DNA of 64,000 nt from Ailurus styani (GCA_002007465.1 LNAC01000162.1:2581832-2645831), one strand, 5' to 3'; positions 12,747-23,945 are shown, counted from the stretch's first letter. The notes: generated by a model from the sequence alone, not told the origin. Numbers and translations: made by a program.

Positions 12747-13058
12747 CTATGACATACCATATTTTAAGAAAACATTTTAAATGAAGCTTTGAAATTTTCC
12801 AGAGGGCCCATGGGACATAGCAAAATGTGTGCTTTCTCTTTATAAGGAGGAAGATGTTACACTAGGCTTATTTAATATGTTTAATTACATGGGAAGTGTT
12901 GTCAAATAAGAAGTAATGCTAAGCCTTTTTTATGTCATATTTTACAGGTATGTTCATATTTTGTAAACTGTATGAAATTCTTAAGATTCTTTTATGTCCT
13001 GGTATAAAGTTAAAACCTGTATTTCTAGTTTTCTTAAAATATGGTATGTCATAGACAT
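12743..13058. repeat. Perfect 27-bp inverted repeat around a 254-bp spacer
   Basis: The 27 bases at 12747-12773 (starting CTATGACATACC, ending AAGAAAAC) are the exact reverse complement of 13028-13054. With one mismatch the arms extend outward to 12743 and 13058. The spacer (12774-13027) is AT-rich and shows no known repeat. I see no matching target-site duplication outside the arms, so a terminal-inverted-repeat transposon is not proven. No second copy was seen in the window. Confidence 0.85.
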
Positions 13059-13274
13059 AACCACATTTTTTTTTTGTCACTAGCATTATCATGTCAAATG
13101 CGTCACCTGGTCTTTTACAATTGACATTTTAAAGTATTTTGTCATCGTTTACAGTTATGGTTTTACTCTGATGCCTATGTGAAGGTACTCTTGTGAAAGT
13201 GCTTCATTCAAGGGGATTCATGGAAAGGCCTCTGGCAAGCACAGGTTTCTGGTAACTTTAAGATTATAAAACTA

Positions 13275-13480
13275 GGGCGCCTGGGTGGCTCAGTGGGTTA
13301 AAGCCTCTGCTTTCGGCTCAGGTCATGATCTCAGCGTCCTGAGATCGAGGCCCGCATCGGGCTCTCTGCTCAGCAGGGAGCCTGCTTCCTCCTCTCCCTG
13401 TCTCTCTGCTTGCCTCTCTGCCTACTTGTGATCTCTCTCTCTCTGTGTCAAATAAATAAATAAAGTCTTTAAAAAAAAAA
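13275..13480 (+). mobile_element. SINEC, mustelid-type copy
   Basis: A full-length copy (GGGCGCCTGGGTGGCTCAGT to AATAAATAAAGTCTTT plus A tail). The 15-bp target-site duplication AAGATTATAAAACTA is identical at 13260-13274 and 13481-13495, which argues for a relatively recent insertion. Confidence 0.97.
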
Positions 13481-13552
13481 AAGATTATAAAACTAATCTG
13501 GGTAAGGATTTTTCAGAGCTAATGGAAAAACTGGATTCAAGAACAAGAATGA

Positions 13553-13749
13553 GGGGTGCCTGGGTGGCTCAGTCAGTTGAACAGTCAACTCTTGACTTTG
13601 GCTCATATTGTGATTTCATAGGTCATGGGATTGAGCCCTGCATCAGGCTCCACACTCAGCACGGAGGCTGGTTGAGAGTCTCTTCCTCTGTCCCTCCCCC
13701 CACTCTCAAGCCCTTGTGCTCTCTCTCAAATAAATACAATTAAAAAAAA
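13553..13749 (+). mobile_element. SINEC, older 'GTCAGTTGAAC' subtype
   Basis: The head reads GGGTGCCTGGGTGGCTCAGTC followed by AGTTGAACAGTCAACTCTTGAC. The body is more diverged than the neighbouring copy and the tail is AAATAAATACAATT plus A. A 14-bp duplication, AAGAACAAGAATGA, flanks it at 13539-13552 and 13750-13763. It shows that at least two SINEC generations landed within 300 bp. Confidence 0.95.
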
Positions 13750-13763
13750 AAGAACAAGAATGA

Positions 13764-15297
13764 ATTAATGGGACTGAATGAACTGATAAGATGGTTATAA
13801 TTTTTATGACCTTTTTGTTTGACACATTGCGGATTCTTTAATGTTTCACTTTTCCAGACTCATGTAAACTTTTTCTCTTAAGCTACCTATGTTTTAGAGC
13901 AACTTATTTAAGTGTACCTTTGTAAACAAAGCTGAAACAGTTACTTTATCTCCCTATTTGATCCTTCCAGAATTTGGAAAATCCCAGTAAATATTCTTAT
14001 TTCATGGCAATATATTTATTTGCATAATTTCAGTAAGAATCTGTTCTCTTTGTAACAGGACAAAATTGTAAACAACGGTTATATTACCAAAGCTTTGATT
14101 GGAATGTTATATTTGAGAGAGATGAGCACAGAAGCAGATATGCCACATCTTTAGGTAACTAAGGCTGACTTTATGGAGCCAATAAAGTCCCTTGCTTACG
14201 GAGTTTCTGACAACCTGAGTTGAGGTGAGTAAGAAAGGTCACTTTCTGGCAGGTGCAAGAATCTTGGGATACATTTGGGACCTCGAAGAGAGGAATTCAC
14301 ACAAATCTATAGGTATTGCAGCTAAAGTCTGATAGCAAGTCCTTGGCTTGGTTTCCTGGTCTCAAGAGGTTTGTTCAAGTTCAGACTGAGATTCCTTGTG
14401 AAAATGTTGCAGCAAAGAAAACTTTGAGTCTATCTGGCCACTCACTATTCTTGCTACATGTATTAAATAATCAGGCCTAGTTCATCAAAAAGATTTATTT
14501 TACAAATGAATTAGTGTTAATTTGGCTATTGGTCAAAATGAAGGTGATTTTAGTGAGAAAAAGTATGTGTCACCTGCACATCTTGTGGATATTAGAATGT
14601 AGTGCTGTTACTGGCTTTGAGGTTTTGCTATTTACCTGTATACTGGCTGGATCCTGATTTCTTCCAGTTTCCTCCAATATCTGGATATTTCGCTTCAAAC
14701 TAATGTCCCCAATTTCCAACCCCATCCTTTTGGCTTAGAATCATTGAGAACTAAAACTGCCCTTTTTTCCCTGAATCACTGCAAACTGAAGCTAAAAACT
14801 TGATAAAAACTTTAGAGAAATGCCACAATAACTTATGTTCACACAATCTTCTTTGGGCTAGTCAGAAAGTTTACCAGTGTACCCAAAGAAATCATCAGAG
14901 ACATTCAAACTGTGGACTAGAAAAATCTGTCAGATTGCCACTGCCTGTCTGTCATCTCTCTATTTGAAGATGCTTTGGGTGTGACATCTAGAAATCTTGA
15001 CTGGCAGCTCTCAGGACTGTCGCTGGGTTTTAATTTGCCCCAACCATTACCCTTTGTGTTTCTTTTATTTCCATAGAAATTCCACTTATTAATTACCTGA
15101 CTGCTTATACAATATAGGACTAACTTTCGAAGACCAGTGGCATTACTTCCTTCTGAAATGAAACACAACTGTTTAACTGAACTGACCTATTCTCAACATT
15201 GGCTGGTCTAATGAGATATGGAGCAATCTCTCAATTTAGCTTTCGTACTGTGAAACTTCTTACTTGAAGTTTCAAACGCAGGACTGGAGAGGAGTAG
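13764..15297. other. Unique DNA between SINE cluster and LTR copy C
   Basis: No gene or recognised repeat. The open frames are short and without motifs. The stretch is about 1.5 kb and of ordinary AT content. Confidence 0.5.
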
Positions 15298-15775
15298 AAC
15301 TCGTTACCTTATCACAGGCGACTTTGGCATGAGCATTATTTTAAGGGAAAGTCAATCAAAATCCAGCACATTCAGGAAAAGCTCTTTACCTCACCGCCCA
15401 CCCTATCCCCACCCCCACTCCCTTCAAAAGCCTAAATTTACATTAGAAAAGGGTCCTGAACCAGGAAGCGAGCTGTTGCCAGAGATTCCTTTTTACCTAA
15501 GAGACTTATCTGAAGAGAGCAGCCTTTGTTTTCCAAACATCTCCTCCTACCAGCCTGTAAATGGCCTTCCTCCCCCTTATATTCCTAGACCCTCACCTCT
15601 TTCCTAAACCCAGGATGTTATGTAAGTCTCGATTACCTGGCAGACTATTGGGTCTCTTCTTTTTGAAGCCCATGTACATACAAAATGTTTTTTTTCTGTC
15701 AATCTTATTCCCGTTTAATAATTAGAACCAGCCAAATGCCTTAGAAGGGAAGAAGGGAAAATTTTTCTGCCCCTC
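15298..15775 (+). mobile_element. LTR-like repeat, copy C
   Basis: It begins near GAACTCGTTACCTTATCACA and shares with copy B 'GACTTTGGCATGAGCATTATTTT', 'GGGTCCTGAACCAGGAAGCGAGCT', 'CCTTTTTACCTAAGAGACTTATCTG' and 'CTTTGTTTTCCAAACATCTCC'. With copy A it shares 'CCTAGACCCTCACC' and a polyadenylation-side end (about 15690-15775) including 'TTAGAACCAGCCAAATGCC'. The 92-codon proline-rich open frame at 15329-15607 lies wholly inside it and is not a host gene. Confidence 0.7.
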
Positions 15776-16937
15776 TGGTTTTTTGGAAGATACAGGCCAT
15801 ATCACACAGCTTCCTGCCTTAAGAATCTTATCACTTGGTAAGTAAAATAAAACAATTGTAGATAACTGCCCTAGGAAGCATTACAAGTCCTAAACAACAG
15901 ATAGCAAGAGAACTAAGAAGGATCCATGCAAATGCTAAAACGCTAAGGAGGCTCAGATCTCATGTGGTGGTGTTGGGAGTAAATAAATTGAACAAGTTTT
16001 TAAATGAATTAATATAATAGGAATCAAGTGGATTGAATGGATTTAGGAGAGATCCATGAAATAAACCTGTATTCATGGGATCTTTCAATTTTTGAGAACA
16101 TATTACATTTAAATCTCTTTCCTTAGTGGTGTGTGATTAATCTTCCCTTTAAAATAATTACAATAAAACTTTCATTAAAAACTTAGATTTTATTCATTGT
16201 AGAAGACAACAGCAGAATTATATGTCCTGTGAATAACTGTACTTTTGGAAACGAGATAACAAGGAAAGTGATTCTCTGAGCTGTTAGAAACAAAGGCTAT
16301 CTTTTTCCTTCTTTCTTCCCTTACTTCCATTAATGTTGTCTTTTCTCCTTTAAAGCTATAAGAAATATTCTGAATACTAATGTGACAAAATCAGATGCAA
16401 TCCCCAAATACCATATTTGCTTAATGACAAATACCTAGTCCTTACCTTTAAGAAAATTTAGACAATTCTGTTTGTCCTGTAGCCTTGGGGTAGTCAGGAA
16501 AGTTAGGCACAGTATTTTAATGTTCGTTCCTCCTCTTTCGCTGTTAGCTATCATTAATCCCTAATGCCTGGAACGGCATAAATTTCTTCTACAAAGGAAG
16601 CCCACAGGTCGTTTTTATTTGGAGCACTTTTTTTATATGCGCCACAATATATTCCATTATGTATTACCTCGTCTGAATGCAAAACTGTTTTATATGCAGA
16701 TTTAAGGTAATGAGCACTCAAGTTTAAAAAATGGTTCTGGTATCCTGTAGCTTCTCAATAATAATATACTCTTACATTCCAACAGAGAAGGATGGATTAT
16801 GGGTTTTTCAATTTGCATCAGGCATATTAATTGCAGAGTAGGGCTTCCACATAAAATATCAATGTACTGGAACAAACTGTTAATGTACCAGAATATGAAC
16901 ACTTACACTCATTTCTGGAACTTTAAAAGGAATCATC

Positions 16938-16956
16938 CTTTTTTTCTTCTTCTTCT

Positions 16957-16991
<35 letters not shown>

Positions 16992-17019
16992 GTTTTTTTT
17001 GTTTTGTTTTGTTTTGTTT
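16938..17019. repeat. Pyrimidine-rich microsatellite, (TTC)n-(TC)n-(TTTTG)n
   Basis: Consecutive blocks: (TTC)4-5, a (TC) run of about 14 units with small interruptions, then T8 and (GTTTT)4. This is compound low-complexity DNA, prone to length change. Confidence 0.95.
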
Positions 17020-19267
17020 ATATACCTCTGGAGATGGTACAGTTTTTTAGTCAGTTAATGAGAACTATGTAACCTCTGTTTCTCTGAAAATCCCTAATTA
17101 GATTAAGTACAATCGGGCTCCTCTCGTCATTCTGTTGGGGAACAATACAACAAGCCATTAGGGAAAGAGAATAATTTAGAGGATCTGGAAGAAACTTATT
17201 TTAGAGTTGCTTTTAAGAGACATGACATGGAAGATCAACTTTATGTTGTAGTTGGAGGCAGAGAAGCACACTCAACTTTTATTTGCATTATATTTCTCAA
17301 CTGTGAAGAAAATACCTAAACTAGTAAAACTGTAATTGGAAGTTTTAGAAGTAATTTTCAGCCGAGGTTTTGCACTGTAAGTTTAATTATAGAGAACTGT
17401 GTATTATGGTACTTTATTGCATGGAAGTACTTGAATTATGGATTGTCTTGTAGGCATAAAATTATGAACGTCCATTTTTAAAAAAATAATTGTAATAAAC
17501 AAAATCCTTGTGCTTTATCTTTTTAAAAAGGTTTGATAACCAATATAAATTACAGATACAGATTATTTAGATTAGAATACAGATTTGAATATTTAAAGGT
17601 ATGTGTTCTATATTTTATAATGTGGATGTTTTCCTATGCTGAAAAGATAAAACAGCAGGAAGAAATATTTTGAGGTTTAAACACACAGACTATATTTATT
17701 TTCCTGTAGTCTGTACATAATATGCAAATTACAAGTAATTGATGGATATTCATTGAATAAAATTCTCATCCATTGTATCCTAAATTGTCAATTATTTTAC
17801 GGTTATTTTATTCCATATTCTTTTTGATGCCTAATGAAATCTGTGATTTTATTATACCCAAACAACAGTAAAACGGGAACCCACTTTTCAAAACCACTCT
17901 GAGAAAGACAATATCTGAGTTTGCATGCCACAGCTATAAGCAAAGAATTATTTCACTAGGGAAGAGAAGAAATACCACCCACATAATCCAACAGGAGACC
18001 TGATTCATTTTGTGTCTGGAGCAATCTGTGCAATGTTACAAACTGAAATGAATTTCCTTTTCAATCTTTAGGTGAAAAAAATAGTGAGAATGCCCTGCTT
18101 TCCCCATCGATGTAAATCTCTTCTTACCCCTAAAGAAATCATGTATGTTTGTTTTATTTTGCAATGGTAGCTTTGACCTCATAATGCTATTATAAGGCTA
18201 AGTGTGTCATGGGTCAAAAATGAAGGCAAGATAGACTTTTCTCAGCACTGAAACACAATCTAATCTATGGTAAAAGTAATTTTGATACTGTTTAAAGAAA
18301 TAGCCCTGGGCAACATGAATGGTCCTTTGCTGTAGCACCCTGGCTGAAAAACAGGCATAGATATATGCTCAATGAAGAGACCAGAGTAGATCACTGGCAT
18401 GTAAACTGTGTCGGCATCTGTTGGGAGCTAACATTTTGAGAAATGATGAAAGTGCGCTATTCTCATTTTGTATTACATATGGTGGGTGTATTTTAAATTC
18501 AAGGAATTTGATTTCTAGCAAGAAAGCCAAATAAAGTGTTACAGTTGTTTTATTTATGGGCAGTTCTTTCAACTGAACTCCTTTCATTTCCCAATGTGTT
18601 TTTTTTTCTCCTTGTTTGAAATGCCATATAACACAAGATGCTGCCTGTTTTGTGTGCCTTTTTATATTGTGAACAAAGGTGGAAAGTAGTTCAAGTACTT
18701 CATTCAAAAATCTTTTACTTAATTCCATCAATTGATGAGATAACATAATGTTTTCAGAATTTGCTTTTCTTGGAAAACATCCCTAAAAAAGGTTTAATCC
18801 TTATGAAGAATGCCATAAATCTTAATTTGATACATATAGCGGTTTAAGGTTTTTTTATGAACTTTTACTATTGAATGAAAATTGCTTTTGGATCATAATA
18901 CTTTTAGAGGTAGTGATTAAACGCATTTACCCCTCCTCCTGATACATCTACCTTCTATGTCCTCAGATAAAAATCAAATGAAAATTAATCTCACGTTCAA
19001 AGTGATGTTAACTGAATTCAGGAATCTTGTGATGTCCTTACTTGCTTTGAAGCATCATTTGGCAACACAAGTACAATTCCAGCATAGCTGCTGATTTTTA
19101 GTTGCAGTTTTTATTTTTTAATTCTTGTGGGGAGAGGGATTTAATCTCTCAAACTTCGTTGGTAAATTACATTGATGAATGCATTCTGACAGGAAGCTTT
19201 ACTGAAATGAAAAGGACTCATGTGTAAGGGTGGGAATAACTATTCTAAGAGCTTTTTCATGGTGCTC

Positions 19268-19281
19268 GTTGCCAGGGAAAC
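19268..19281 (+). promoter_or_regulatory. Candidate RFX X-box-like site
   Basis: GTTGCCAGGGAAAC fits the X-box pattern (GTNRCC, short spacer, RGNAAC) bound by RFX factors. It sits in the repeat-poor block. One 14-bp match in 64 kb is weak evidence. Function is inferred only. Confidence 0.2.
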
Positions 19282-20609
19282 CACTGCTTTGTCTGTACGT
19301 GTTTGGAATGGCTGCCTCATTAGAACTCAGGCTCCCAGACAGTCACTTTGTGGTCCTGATGAAATGAAAGGGATGAACCTATTTTAGTTGATTAACTCCA
19401 AATTAAGAAAAATAGCATACTTAAAAGACAGGTTTCCAAAAGCTAAACATACAGAATTATGGGGAAACTGTATAGGTAATATTGATAAGGCCTTTTTAGC
19501 CACTGTGTGACTGGAAGAATACTTTTATTATTTTTTTCTTTCCCTTTGCCTATTTACAAATTTATGGAACAGTAAGCAATGGAATATTATATATTAACAA
19601 CTGCCAAATAAACACTGGATGTGATAGATCCTGGTAGTTGCACAAATATGTACATAATTCGTTTATTAACAATTCATTTTTTCCTTGCAGTGACTGGTCT
19701 ATGTCACGGCTACAATATTTTCACAGCAGACTGAATTCATTGATTCAGGCGTAAAGGTATTAAAAAGCTGTGTTAGAAACCCACATTTGGGTAGTATTCA
19801 TTTTTCTTTAAACAAAGCAGTATCATACTCAGAAATTATATGGGTCAATATTAAAGGCAAAGAGGGCAATGTAACTTTTATGATTGTTCTAAACTTAAAA
19901 AAATTTTTAAAAAGATAGCAAGCAGGCATGAAAACCTCTCAAGTTCAAGGAAGCTCAAACTCACAATACTACTTCTTCCTGAATCTTATTATAGATCAAA
20001 TTTCCTTTGGCAAATTCATTGGTACTTAAAATTTCTGTGCCTGACTTATGACAAAGAGATGAAACAGCAGATTTACAGGCCCTTTCCTTTCAAAAACAAG
20101 TTATATAAATTTCTTGTTCTGTCATTCTATATAAGTGTACTCAAGATACTAGAATCTTAAATATTATTATCTAACGATTTATACTGAGGGGGAAAAAAAG
20201 ATACACAAAATCCAAAGAAAAATTTCACCCCACTAGATTTTTTAAAGCCCTATCATTCAAATAAGTTAGCTTTAATCAAATTAACAGTATTGATTTTTTT
20301 TTCATGTAGTACCATTTCAGGAAGAGTAATATCAAAATGATCTTCTGAACTTTGCAAGCTTAGTTTCGACTGGCAATTATCAAAAATTTGGTTTTATACA
20401 TGTTAAACATAAAATGGCTATTAGACATTCAAGAGGAGATGTTTTTAAGGAACCTCTTACAAAGGTAGAATGCACAAGACTTGGTTTTTAATTGAGTGTA
20501 GAATGAGAGGAAGGTGGGGATAAATTCACGGTTTATCATGACTCCCTGGCCTGAATGAGTAGAAGTTACTAACGTTATAGTCATTCATTGAGATTGGAAC
20601 TACTACAGC

Positions 20610-20810
20610 AGTGGTACTCAATCTTGACTACCCATGAACATCATCTGGGGAGCTTCTAAAAATACTAATCCCTTGAAATGAATGTAACATTGTGTGTCAA
20701 CTATACTTCAATTTAAAAAAATACTAATGCCTGAGATACAACATCAGGGGTTTTTATTCATGTGCTAAGGGGTTGGGTATAGAATGGTATTTAAAAATTA
20801 CTTCCCTCCC
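20610..20810 (+). mobile_element. hAT-Charlie-like nonautonomous element, split by a tiny L1 insertion
   Basis: 'AGCAGTGGTACTCAATCTTGACTACCCATGAACATCATCTGGGGAGCTTCTAAAAATACTAAT' (20611-20668 region, quoted here only for its order of blocks: CAGTGGT..CTCAA, ATCATCTGGGGAGCTT) continues as TGCCTGAGATACAACATCAGGGG after the insertion at 20669-20715. This is the MER1-group pattern. The subfamily is uncertain. Confidence 0.5.
20669..20715 (+). mobile_element. Very short 5'-truncated L1 tail insertion
   Basis: About 47 bp resembling the last bases of a carnivore L1 (GTCAACTATACTTCAATTT plus A) sits inside the hAT copy. It is flanked by AAAAATACTAAT at about 20657-20668 and 20716-20727, a target-site duplication. 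It is an extreme 5' truncation, showing reverse transcription that stopped almost at once. Confidence 0.65.
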
Positions 20811-20844
20811 TATTCTAATATGAAGCTAGACTTTAGAACCTTGA

Positions 20845-21025
20845 TATTAGAATCATTATGGTTCACCTGATATTAGAGACACCTGAAACTTTTTTTTTTT
20901 ACTCCTATAATACACAAGTAGCACTCCAGATTGATTAAGTCAAGATCTGCAAAAGTGGGTTCCAGAACTTTAAATTTCCCCAGGTGATTCTCATGGAAGT
21001 CAAGGCTGAGAGTCTTGAAACTAGT
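20845..21025 (+). mobile_element. Second hAT-Charlie-like fragment
   Basis: 'GGTTCACCTGATATTAGAGACACCTGAAAC' and the 3' part 'TTCCCCAGGTGATTCTCATGGAAGTCAAGGCTGAGAGT' follow the ends of MER1-group elements, whose right end reads like 'cccaggtgattctgatgcacagccaaggttgagaaccactg'. The middle is strongly decayed. Confidence 0.45.
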
Positions 21026-21693
21026 AGAAGAGTAGTTTAGTTGAGGGTGCTGGTATTAGAAAGCAACGTTGGATTTGAATGGGCTCTGGGACGTCCAGCT
21101 GGAAGTACTTAGTAGACACTTGACTATGAATCTGAAGCTACAGAGCACGAGTCTAGATATAAAATGTAATGAGCAATGTAAAAACAAAACCAAAAAGAAA
21201 CATATTTATAATAATGGAAGATTTCTGAGAGAAGGGAATCATGGGACCCTTATACAGAAGGAAGAAAAGGACCAAGAGCAAAAGCTCTTGACATTTGAGA
21301 GGAGCAAAGAGGACAAAGTATCATAACTAAAAACTGAGAAAAACAAAGGAAAGGACTTGGAAAGCTAAGACATATATACTCAGGTTATTCATATTCTCTC
21401 ATCTCACTCCCTCTGCCTTTCACCTCCCCCTCTCTGCTCCTTTCCTTCCTTCTTCATTCTTCCCCCTTTCGCTCATTCCTTCCCTCTCCCTGTCTCTCTT
21501 ATTGGATATTTACTACCTCTCTCCAATCTAAATATTGCTTTTATCATGGATAATGTTTAGGTTGACAAACATAAATAATATGATTTTAAATACCTTGACT
21601 TATATTTTTCCCATACTTCACAATAGAAAACCAATCTCTTGGTTTATAGTATTCATGGCCATTCTTGGATATCGCTTCATACAAAACAATTCA
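21026..21693. other. Unique DNA with a pyrimidine-rich stretch
   Basis: No gene seen. A CT-rich stretch occupies about 21390-21502. The 85-codon open frame at 21069-21326 has no motif and A-rich composition. Confidence 0.55.
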
Positions 21694-22087
21694 GGGGCCC
21701 CTGAGTGGCTCAGTCAGTTAAGCATCTGCCTTTGGCTTAGGTCGTGATCTTGGGGTTCTGGGATGGAGCCCTGAGCAGAAAGCCTCCTTCTCTCTCTTTC
21801 TCTAACCCCACCCCCCATCCTCATGTTCTCTCTCTCTCTCCCTCTCAAATAAATAGAATCTTTTTTTTTAAAGATTTTATTTATTTATTTGACACAGAGA
21901 GAGAGATGACAAGTAGGCAGAGAGGCAGGCAGAGAGAGAGAGAGGAGGGGGCAGGCTCCCTGCTGAACAGAGAGCCCGATGCGGGCCTCGATCCCAGGAC
22001 CCTGGGATCATGACCTGAGCCGAAGGCAGAGGCTTTAACCCACTGAGCCACCCAGGCGCCCTAAATACAATCTTTATTAAAAAAAAT
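21694..22087 (+). mobile_element. SINEC, older copy hosting a second SINE in its tail
   Basis: The plus copy starts GGGGCCCCTGAGTGGCTCAG and lacks part of the body after 'GGGATGGAGCCCTGAGCAG'. Its tail (AAATAAATAGAATCTTT) is split by an antisense SINE at 21864-22062 and resumes at about 22063-22087. Confidence 0.9.
21864..22062 (-). mobile_element. SINEC, mustelid-type copy nested in a SINE tail
   Basis: The antisense full-length copy ends in CACTGAGCCACCCAGGCGCC. The flanking 13-bp duplication AAATAGAATCTTT (21851-21863) / AAATACAATCTTT (22063-22075) with one mismatch comes from the host SINE tail, so the nesting order is clear. The two SINEs face each other and could form an inverted-repeat RNA duplex. 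Confidence 0.95.
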
Positions 22088-22493
22088 TCAAATTTGAAAC
22101 TTCAGCATTTCATCTATTGAAACAATGGTCTATTTCAAACAACTTCATACCAGTATTCTCAATGCTTATATCTCTTGTCCTTGTGTCATGTTTTCCCTGA
22201 TATGGACAAGTATTGGATCTCTCCAACCAATTTCTTTTTCTCTTCTAATATCCTGATATCAGAGTGATATTAAAGAAAATGTCATATATTTATGTAGATT
22301 ATGATGCTCTAAATCTCACCTGATTAGTATGCACTACTTGAAAATTATCTTGATCAGTTACCTTTCCCCAAAGGTAAATTATTCCAATATTTTACCAATC
22401 TGTTCAAATCCCTCACCTTATTGCAACTACTGCAGAATGTGAATATACTCTTAGGGGAAATTGTGGCTATCAGTCAAATTCCCTCAATTTCTT

Positions 22494-22692
22494 TTTTTTT
22501 TTTAAGATTTTATTTATTTATTTGACACAGAGAGAGAGAGATAACAAGTAGGTAGAGAGGCAGGCAGAGAGAGAGGGGGAAGCAGGTTCCCTGCTGAGCA
22601 GGGAGCCCGATGTGGGCCTGGATCCCAGGACCCTGACATAATGACCTGAGCCAAAGGCAGAGGCTTAACCCACTGAGCCATCCAGGTGCCCC
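22494..22692 (-). mobile_element. SINEC, mustelid-type copy with 18-bp duplication
   Basis: The antisense copy runs from a T-run through ATTTTATTTATTTATTTGAC to GAGCCATCCAGGTGCCCC. AAATTCCCTCAATTTCTT is repeated exactly at 22476-22493 and 22693-22710. The long, identical duplication suggests a young insertion. Confidence 0.97.
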
Positions 22693-23006
22693 AAATTCCC
22701 TCAATTTCTTATCCTGATTTCTTTATATAACACAAAAAGAAAAACAACAGGATTATAACTATACTCACTTTCACACTTTTGTTACCAGTCATGAAGGATG
22801 AGCTGTTCTTTTTAGGGATGATTTCTCCACCAGTGACCTTGATCTCTGTACTTCCAGTTATTCCATAACCTGATCCTAACCTTGTGTATGTTCAACTTCT
22901 TTTCAGACGCAGTTGCCTCTCATATTTTGTACTGTGACGTCTCTTACTTTCCTCTCTGTTTCCTCTCTTTCCATCTACTGTGGAGTTCCTGAAAAGAATA
23001 CTCTAT

Positions 23007-23180
23007 GCAATGGTTTTCAAACCTGACTATATAGTAGAATCCCACGGGGAGCTTTGGGACCATATTGATGCCCAATCCCCTACCCCAGAAATTCTGATTC
23101 AATTGGCCTAGAGTAGACCACAGGCATTGGTATTTTATTTGTAAACTCCCATGTGATTCTAGTCGATCAGACTACAGCTG
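23007..23180 (+). mobile_element. hAT-Charlie-like nonautonomous element
   Basis: 'CAATGGTTTTCAAACCTGAC', 'AGAATCCCACGGGGAGCTTT', 'CCCAGAAATTCTGATTCAAT', 'TGGTATTTTATTTGTAAACTCCCATGTGATTCTAG' follow in order the MER1-group consensus as I remember it. Ends are worn, and no target duplication is visible. Confidence 0.6.
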
Positions 23181-23214
23181 CTTATGTCCCACTCTTTCAC
23201 CCCACTTGTTTCTT

Positions 23215-23345
23215 CTACACCTCCCCTTAAACTATTCTTTTAAAAACACCAATATCTCCTTCATGTCAAGCCCAGTTAACTATTTTCAGTTTTTATATTA
23301 ACTTTTCATATGGAGCCCTAGTCAAAATTGATCACCTTACTTTTC
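23215..23345 (+). mobile_element. L2 LINE fragment
   Basis: 'ACCAATATCTCCTTCATGTCAAGCCCAG' through 'GCCCTAGTCAAAATTGATCACC' follows the L2 reverse-transcriptase region pattern (accaatgacctcctcat...gacactgttgatcacc). It is highly diverged with no open frame. The flanks from 22711 and up to 23978 show nothing else I can name. Confidence 0.5.
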
Positions 23346-23945
23346 TTTAAAAACCTTTGATTCCTATTCTTTGCATTGCTGAAGTGAAATCTTATTACTT
23401 AGTTTTTTGCTGATCTCATATGAGCAGTATAAAAACAAAACCAAAATGGCTAGACAGTTTTCTTGTGTTTTGTAAATACTTATAAAATGACTGTCTGTGT
23501 ATGTGTCTTATGTGATAGTGGGATATTTCCTTAAAGTGGAAGCTTCATTAAGCAGACAGAGTGATTCTTTGTTTAACAAGTTTAGGGTCATGGTAAAATG
23601 GTAAGAAATAATATAAATGTTGAAGAGACCATTATAATAGAACTCTAGGAACCCAAATTTAATAAACTGTCTTTAAAAAATGTGTCTGAAATATAACACA
23701 TTTTATTGTTTAAAATCATTGTCCTAAGTTTTTTGCTCAAAAAATAAAAATTTGAATGCAATCAAAAGCATATTGACAGAAATACTGACAATTTTATAAA
23801 ACATAGGTTTGAAGGCAGAATTTGGATCTATGAAGACTAATTGGAAGATCATTTTATTAATAAAAATGTTGGGTATAAAATCTCAAAAGTGCCTAAGAAG
23901 AGACATTTGTAAAAGAGGTTAAAGTGATAAGAGGGAGAACTCATA
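23346..23945. other. Unique AT-rich DNA
   Basis: No gene or recognised repeat. The left copy of the long duplication flanking the SINE/L1 unit starts at about 23946. Confidence 0.5.

Larger units (their letters stand above)
15776..20609. other. Repeat-poor 4.8-kb block, no gene seen
   Basis: Apart from a CT-rich low-complexity tract at 16938-17019 I see no SINE, LINE or LTR here, against one SINE per about 3 kb elsewhere. Many homeodomain-type TAATTA words and an X-box-like site (19268-19281) occur. The longest frame (18369-18746, minus, 125 codons) has no recognisable domain. The block could be a conserved non-coding region, but sequence alone cannot show that. Confidence 0.45.

Noticed and set aside
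15329..15607. 92-codon proline-rich plus frame
   Set aside because: Lies entirely inside LTR-like copy C. The same DNA blocks recur in copies A and B without the frame.
18369..18746. 125-codon minus frame in the repeat-poor block
   Set aside because: No family motif, no splice or promoter context, and composition as expected from AT-rich non-coding DNA.
21744..22013. Open frames across SINE bodies (also at 13522, 22510, 29323, 41543, 50615, 54278, 62974)
   Set aside because: The 'GAWVAQSVE'- or 'APGWLSGL'-type peptides recur because the SINE body is open in some frames. They are repeat artefacts.
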